A stretch of DNA of 64,000 nucleotides, from contig NZ_CP091881.1 in NCBI RefSeq assembly GCF_022163125.1, positions 6,138,001 through 6,202,000 on the forward strand, given 5' to 3'. The position numbers and the translations under genes were made by a program. This document shows, piece after piece, positions 60,206 to 64,000 of this stretch. The stretch is from Paenibacillus sp. HWE-109. Lineage in GTDB: Bacteria; Bacillota; Bacilli; Paenibacillales; NBRC-103111. The notes below the pieces were generated by a model. That model ran no database searches, was not told the origin of the DNA, and was given only the letters and a program-made list of their open reading frames with translations. Position 1 is the first letter of the stretch, and the number at the start of each line of letters is the position of its first letter.

Positions 60206-61183
60206 TTGAGTCTACAGCATACTTTTTCGAGCGGGATGATTTGGGAGCCTTTGTACCGGTGGCATATGCAGGCCCACCCGGTTGAAGCCGAGCTTTTCAG
60301 GTCGCAGCCGGTCCGCCGTTTGAAATTTCTGCATCACTTTGGTGCATCGGCGTTATTCTCGCCCATGACCCATTCCCGGTTGGAGCACACGATTGGCGTG
60401 TGGTCACTAATGGCCCATTTTTACCCGGATGAACTTCTGCTTCGCCTTGCTGCACTTTTGCATGACATTGGACACTTGCCTTTTTCCCATGCCGTTGAGA
60501 AAACGCTCGGCTATGATCATCACAGCCATACAGAGCAATTAATTCTTAACGGAACCGTTGCGGATATTCTTAACAAGCACGGCATATCGCCTGCTTCGAT
60601 CGTCGCTATTTTACATCAAGACAGTCCTTTAACGAACAAAACATCCATTATGGGTCTCGATCATCTGGATAGCTTCCTGCGTGATACGTATTATGCCGGA
60701 CAACAGCTCATGCCGCCTTCCGAACTGGTGAGAAAGCTTCGACTGCGCGGTCCTTACATAGAAACAGATGAAGATACAGCTGCTGCGCTTGTGCATGCCG
60801 TTGTTGAAGATCACCGCATCTTCCTGGGGCCGCAGTTTCTGGCTATGGATGCTCTCCTGGCTAAAGCGGTCGCTCATCACAGTGAATCAACACCGGGCAT
60901 GAGGGAACGCCTCCCCTCCCTGCTGGATCACGAGCTTATTCAAGATCTGCTCCAAAGCAAGAATCAGACGTCACGCGACATCATGCATGTCTTGCTCTAT
61001 GAGCCTCAGCGCATTCAAGTAACGGACGAACCGGTTCCAGGAAGCATTGAAGTAAACATCCGCAAAGTATACAAAAAACAGCCGCTCATCGGTGATAAAC
61101 CCGCATCCGAATCGAGCTTCCAAGCTGCCGTCAAATTGGCGGAATTGGATACACTAACAGCTACTTATTTTTTTACAATATAA
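60206..61183 (+). CDS. HD domain-containing phosphohydrolase
   Basis: A 325-residue HD-superfamily protein. The metal-binding residues are His in MTHSRLEHTIGVW near 60, the HD pair LAALLHDIGHLPFSH near 86-100 and Asp in GLDHLDSFLRD near 158. This order matches dGTPase-like and YwfO-like HD proteins. The nucleotide substrate is not known. The start is a TTG with AGGAGG nine bases upstream. The thymidine kinase gene follows 45 bp later, so a link to deoxynucleotide metabolism is possible (inference). Confidence 0.9.
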   Translation: MSLQHTFSSGMIWEPLYRWHMQAHPVEAELFRSQPVRRLKFLHHFGASALFSPMTHSRLEHTIGVWSLMAHFYPDELLLRLAALLHDIGHLPFSHAVEKTLGYDHHSHTEQLILNGTVADILNKHGISPASIVAILHQDSPLTNKTSIMGLDHLDSFLRDTYYAGQQLMPPSELVRKLRLRGPYIETDEDTAAALVHAVVEDHRIFLGPQFLAMDALLAKAVAHHSESTPGMRERLPSLLDHELIQDLLQSKNQTSRDIMHVLLYEPQRIQVTDEPVPGSIEVNIRKVYKKQPLIGDKPASESSFQAAVKLAELDTLTATYFFTI

Positions 61184-61228
61184 GAGACTGTTCGTGATCA
61201 TTACAATTTCAGAGGGGACTGGCCCATC

Positions 61229-61807
61229 TTGGCAAAATTATATTTCCGTTACGGCACGATGAACAGTGGGAAATCCATTGAAGTTCTGCGCGTGGCGCAC
61301 AATTACGAGGAGCAAGGCAAAAAAGTGCTGCTGCTTACACCGGTTGTCGACGACCGTTTTGGCGTGGGCAAAGTCGTTTCCCGCATTGGCATGCAAAAGA
61401 ACGCAATTGTCGTGGACGATACGCTCAATATGATTGAACTGGCACGAACAGAGCAGCCTAATTGCATTCTCGTCGATGAGGCTCAGTTTTTAAGTAAAGA
61501 GCAAGTCGCACACTTGATTGTTATTGTCGATGATTTGAACATTCCCGTTATTGCCTACGGCCTCCGCGCTGATTTCATGGGGCAATTATTCGAAGGAAGC
61601 ACCGCGCTGATTGCCGTCGCAGATACGATCGAAGAAATCAAAACGGTATGCTGGTACTGTGACAAGAAAGCCATTATGAATATGCGCTGCAAAGACGGTG
61701 AGCCTATATTCCATGGGGAGCAAATCCAAATTGGCGGCAATGAAAGCTATGTACCGGTTTGCCGCAAGTGCTATGCTTCCAAGCTCAAGTCTTCATTGAA
61801 CGCCTAA
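61229..61807 (+). CDS. tdk: Thymidine kinase
   Basis: A 192-residue type-II thymidine kinase that phosphorylates thymidine and deoxyuridine. The P-loop GTMNSGKS is near residues 9-16, the catalytic DEAQF near 85-89, the lasso-loop region near 160-180, and zinc cysteines in CWYCDKK (near 143-146) and CRKC (near 180-183). Sequence differs somewhat from the common Bacillus Tdk, for example in a shorter N-terminus. The start is a TTG; AGAGGGG lies about 12 bases upstream. It follows the HD gene. Confidence 0.9.
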   Translation: MAKLYFRYGTMNSGKSIEVLRVAHNYEEQGKKVLLLTPVVDDRFGVGKVVSRIGMQKNAIVVDDTLNMIELARTEQPNCILVDEAQFLSKEQVAHLIVIVDDLNIPVIAYGLRADFMGQLFEGSTALIAVADTIEEIKTVCWYCDKKAIMNMRCKDGEPIFHGEQIQIGGNESYVPVCRKCYASKLKSSLNA

Positions 61808-61871
61808 TGAAGGGTTTTGCAGGGGCTGACGTCAAATCTATTGAGATGGTTGTAAAAGAAAGGTGAGTTCC

Positions 61872-63053
61872 TTGCGAAAAAAACGGATTTTGCTCTTATC
61901 CGAGGGCTTCGGGAAAGGTCATACACAAGCCGCTCACGCTCTCTCCGTCGAACTTCGCCAAAGTTCATCGGAAGTCATCACGCGTGTCATCGAGCTTGGC
62001 GCATTCTTGCATCCTACCATTGCACCTTGGATCTTCTCGGCATACCGCCGCACGGTTACTTCACAACCCAAACTTTGGGGTATGCTTTACCGAAATCAAT
62101 ATGAGAAATCGTTGAACCGGTTTGCTGGACTTTTCCTGCACCGCATGTTCTATTCTCAAACCAAAGCGATTATCCAACAATTAAAGCCGGATATTATCAT
62201 CTGTACACACCCTTTTCCCAGCATTATAGTATCTCGGTTGAAACGTGCGGGACTTGCTGTCCCCCTCTTCACGATTATTACCGATTATGATGTACATGGC
62301 ACGTGGATTGATTCGGCAGTGGACAAGTATCTGGTCTCTACCCCGCTAGTGAGGGAACGCTTATTGGGCCGCGGAGTGCCCGAAACGAATATTGAGGTCA
62401 CCGGAATTCCGGTACATCCTAATTTCCGACTAGAGCACAGCAAAGAACAAACCCGCCAGCAATTCGGCTTGAATGCGATGCCTACGGTTATGGTCATGGG
62501 CGGCGGTTGGGGCGTTTTTAAGAAGGAAGAAAAAGAAGAGCTCCTTACCTACCTAGCCAGCTGGAGCAAGGATATTCAACTCCTGATCTGTGTGGGAACG
62601 AACGAGAAAGCCCGTCAGCAACTGCTGGAGGAAGAGGTTTTCCGGCAGCCTAATGTTCATCTGATCGGTTATACCAATGAAATCAACAAGCTCATGGATA
62701 TCTCTGATCTGCTGATTACGAAGCCAGGCGGAATGACGTGTACGGAAGCGATGGCCAAAGGCATCCCAATGCTGTTCTACAGCCCGATTCCGGGACAAGA
62801 AGAGAAGAATTGCCAATATTTCCAGGAACAAGGATATGGCCAAAAGATTACGTCACTGGCGATGATCGATCATTGGTTCAAGCTGCTGCTTGAACAATAT
62901 CCCGAGCTTTCGCAGCGCAGAAGCAAGATTCGCAACCATCAGAAATACAGCGCGCAGGATTGTTCCTCAACGATTATGCAATATTTGAAGTTATCCGCGA
63001 AGCGACCTTATATTCAGGCATCAACAACTACACCGCTCATACAATGGTATTAA
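61872..63053 (+). CDS. MGDG synthase-family glycosyltransferase (GT28-like)
   Basis: A 393-residue GT-B enzyme. The N-terminal MGDG-synthase domain is marked by LSEGFGKGHTQAAHAL near residues 8-23 and by ICTHPFPSIIV and TDYDVHGTWI later. The C-terminal nucleotide-sugar domain has VMGGGWGV near 210 and LITKPGGMTCTEAMAKG near 283-299. Relatives include UgtP-type diacylglycerol glucosyltransferases, which make membrane glycolipids, so a glycolipid role is likely but not proven. GAAAGGTGAG favours a TTG start at 61872 over a GTG three codons earlier. A hairpin overlaps the end of the gene. Confidence 0.88.
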   Translation: MRKKRILLLSEGFGKGHTQAAHALSVELRQSSSEVITRVIELGAFLHPTIAPWIFSAYRRTVTSQPKLWGMLYRNQYEKSLNRFAGLFLHRMFYSQTKAIIQQLKPDIIICTHPFPSIIVSRLKRAGLAVPLFTIITDYDVHGTWIDSAVDKYLVSTPLVRERLLGRGVPETNIEVTGIPVHPNFRLEHSKEQTRQQFGLNAMPTVMVMGGGWGVFKKEEKEELLTYLASWSKDIQLLICVGTNEKARQQLLEEEVFRQPNVHLIGYTNEINKLMDISDLLITKPGGMTCTEAMAKGIPMLFYSPIPGQEEKNCQYFQEQGYGQKITSLAMIDHWFKLLLEQYPELSQRRSKIRNHQKYSAQDCSSTIMQYLKLSAKRPYIQASTTTPLIQWY

Positions 63054-63071
63054 CCATGTATAGGGCGGTGT
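63030..63071 (+). terminator. Hairpin across the glycosyltransferase stop and the next ribosome-binding site
   Basis: ACACCGC...GCGGTGT outer arms with an inner CATAC/GTATAG and ATGGT/ACCAT pairing, followed by TTTC. The 3' arm contains the GGCGGTG that serves as ribosome-binding site of the 63079 gene. It can therefore act as a partial terminator or as a translation block between the two genes. Confidence 0.6.
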
Positions 63072-63078
63072 TTTCTAT

Positions 63079-63582
63079 ATGGACCCCATTCACCGATTAG
63101 GCAAACCGTTCATCTTCGTGTATTTACTTATGTGGTTCGTTGGCAGTCTATGGATGATGGCCGTGCTTGGCAGTGGAACGGTTCAAGGCAAGCTGCTCGG
63201 TATGGATGTCGTTCAGTATCATGACTATGCCTGTTTCGGATTCGCAGGGGCTCTAGGAGGCGCGTTATACGGGCTGCGCATGTTTCACGAACATTATCAT
63301 GATCTCACTACACAGTGGATCTACTGGTATCTCATGCGGCCTGTGCTCTGCTTTGGCTCAGCTATTATCACCATCGTTCTGTTCGAAAGCGGCATCCTGC
63401 TACTGCAGGTTGGCGATTCCATGGCTGCCCGTATCAGTGTCGCCTTCTTAACTGGCTTCGGCTACGGCAAATTTATGGAGAAGATCCGGGCGTTAACGAC
63501 GACCTTCTTCAATGGCAATGGCAATGGCGGCGCTGGTGGCAATGGTAATGGTAACGGTAACGGCGACAAGCCTCTGCCGTAA
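63079..63582 (+). CDS. Small integral membrane protein with Asn-Gly-rich tail
   Basis: A 167-residue protein with four hydrophobic segments (about 12-30, 52-68, 88-108 and 120-132). The tail from about residue 144 is almost only Asn and Gly (NGNGNGGAGGNGNGNGNG), encoded by a GGCAAT/GGTAAC repeat that is prone to length change. I do not recognise the family. GGCGGTG, eight bases before the ATG, lies in the hairpin at 63030-63071. It probably follows the glycosyltransferase in an operon. Confidence 0.75.
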   Translation: MDPIHRLGKPFIFVYLLMWFVGSLWMMAVLGSGTVQGKLLGMDVVQYHDYACFGFAGALGGALYGLRMFHEHYHDLTTQWIYWYLMRPVLCFGSAIITIVLFESGILLLQVGDSMAARISVAFLTGFGYGKFMEKIRALTTTFFNGNGNGGAGGNGNGNGNGDKPLP

Positions 63583-63614
63583 CTTCATGACGCTTATTTG
63601 TATCTAACCATCGA

Positions 63615-63792
63615 CATCCAAACCATACACGTTCAAACCAACCGCATCCAACTATCCACATGCACACCATCGGCATCCAAGCTATCCACTTCCAAACCAC
63701 CGGCATCCAAACCAACCACTTCCAAACCACCGCATCCAAAACAACCACTTCCAAACCACCGCCATCCAAAACAACCACTTCCATACTACATA
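63615..63792 (+). repeat. Tandem minisatellite of 29/30-nt units, C/A-rich
   Basis: Six units start with CATCCA at 63615, 63645, 63674, 63704, 63733 and 63763, so the spacing alternates 30, 29, 30, 29, 30. The units drift from degenerate at the left to nearly identical at the right (CATCCAAAACAACCACTTCC). The plus strand has almost no G apart from unit ends. Open frames through it have no ribosome-binding site and change frame every unit, so it is not coding. It lies between a membrane protein gene and a polysaccharide deacetylase gene. Confidence 0.8.
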
Positions 63793-63868
63793 CTCCCAAA
63801 TCTATCCTGAATTGGATTTCCATATTTGGGGATGCTAACTTAGCAGCCACAACATCCAAGGAGACCCC

Positions 63869-64000
63869 ATGAGAATCATTGCAATTTTGTGTATCGGTTT
63901 ATTTTTGATGCAGTCAGGGGCAAGTGCCGCTCCGAAAAAGGATCGCGCCTACTACGAAACACGGGGAGACATCGTTTGGGAAATCAGGACGGATGAGAAA
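63869..64000 (+). CDS. Secreted polysaccharide deacetylase, N-terminal part (cut by window end)
   Basis: Forty-four codons are visible. The first 20 residues are a signal peptide (IIAILCIGLFLMQSGASA). The mature start has KDRAYYETRGDIVWEI, followed by RTDEK at the window end. Gram-positive polysaccharide deacetylases often have GDIIWEV...TDEK just before the ALTFDDGP catalytic motif, which would lie right after the window end. AAGGAG precedes the ATG by six bases. The assignment depends on this short stretch. Confidence 0.65.
   Translation, partial: MRIIAILCIGLFLMQSGASAAPKKDRAYYETRGDIVWEIRTDEK

Noticed and set aside
63600..63800. Regularly spaced repeats that might be a CRISPR array
   Set aside because: The units are contiguous 29-30-nt repeats without unique spacers, and no cas gene is present.
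63598..63872. Open frames encoding Lys/Pro/Thr/Ser-rich repeats
   Set aside because: They come from the minisatellite, have no ribosome-binding site and shift frame because the unit length alternates 29/30.

Overview
The window looks like a chromosomal segment of an endospore-forming Bacillota of the Paenibacillaceae type (inference). The signs are an H-type small acid-soluble spore protein, a GerA-type germinant receptor operon, a bacterial Ku/LigD end-joining set, an S-layer homology remnant, copper-amine-oxidase-like stalk domains, WG repeats and LplB/LplC-type sugar permeases with a membrane-bound AraC regulator. Base composition is close to balanced. I see no phage, plasmid, rRNA, tRNA or CRISPR locus.

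1-6.7 kb: all minus strand. leuA is preceded by a methyltransferase gene and two tandem T-box leaders, both with a CTC (Leu) specifier and driven by a near-consensus sigma-A promoter. Next come tsaE-tsaB-rimI-tsaD (t6A tRNA modification) and, upstream of them, sspH with a small unknown gene. 6.7-12.5 kb: ku with a sigma-G-like promoter, a TetR/SDR divergent pair, a CorC/HlyC-family membrane protein, a pair of 80-bp hairpin repeats and a stand-alone LigD-type ligase. The matching LigD polymerase domain is a separate gene at 37.6 kb. 12.6-17.1 kb: arsR-arsB-arsC with an operator inside its promoter, then a divergent PurA paralogue facing a LysR regulator.

17.1-30.9 kb: a secreted WG-repeat protein, an SLH fragment, then a carbohydrate locus on the minus strand: membrane AraC regulator, solute-binding lipoprotein, two permeases, a TIM-barrel isomerase, an MFS transporter fused in frame to a ROK sugar kinase, and a large protein of unknown family. 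The fusion is the most unusual object in the window. 31-34.4 kb: ECF sigma factor, RskA-like anti-sigma factor and a secreted three-repeat protein. 34.6-40 kb: AraC regulator, VOC protein, a repeat-rich gap, a nitroreductase whose promoter is bracketed by two matching operators, LigD polymerase and cardiolipin synthase.

40-44.6 kb: a germinant receptor operon (A, C, a small two-helix protein, B), whose B subunit carries an extra C-terminal two-helix extension. 44.6-48.5 kb: dispersed hairpin repeats, then a ParM-like actin divergent from an M23 peptidase-bactofilin pair, and a HAD phosphatase. 48.6-52.6 kb: an ABC exporter divergent from a two-component system. 53-60 kb: a coiled-coil protein and gltB-gltD. 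60.2-64 kb: HD hydrolase, thymidine kinase, MGDG-synthase-like glycosyltransferase, a small membrane protein, a 29/30-nt tandem repeat and the start of a secreted polysaccharide deacetylase cut by the window end.

Start codons were chosen from visible ribosome-binding sites, so several genes are shorter than their longest reading frame. All family calls come from reading motifs, not from searches.
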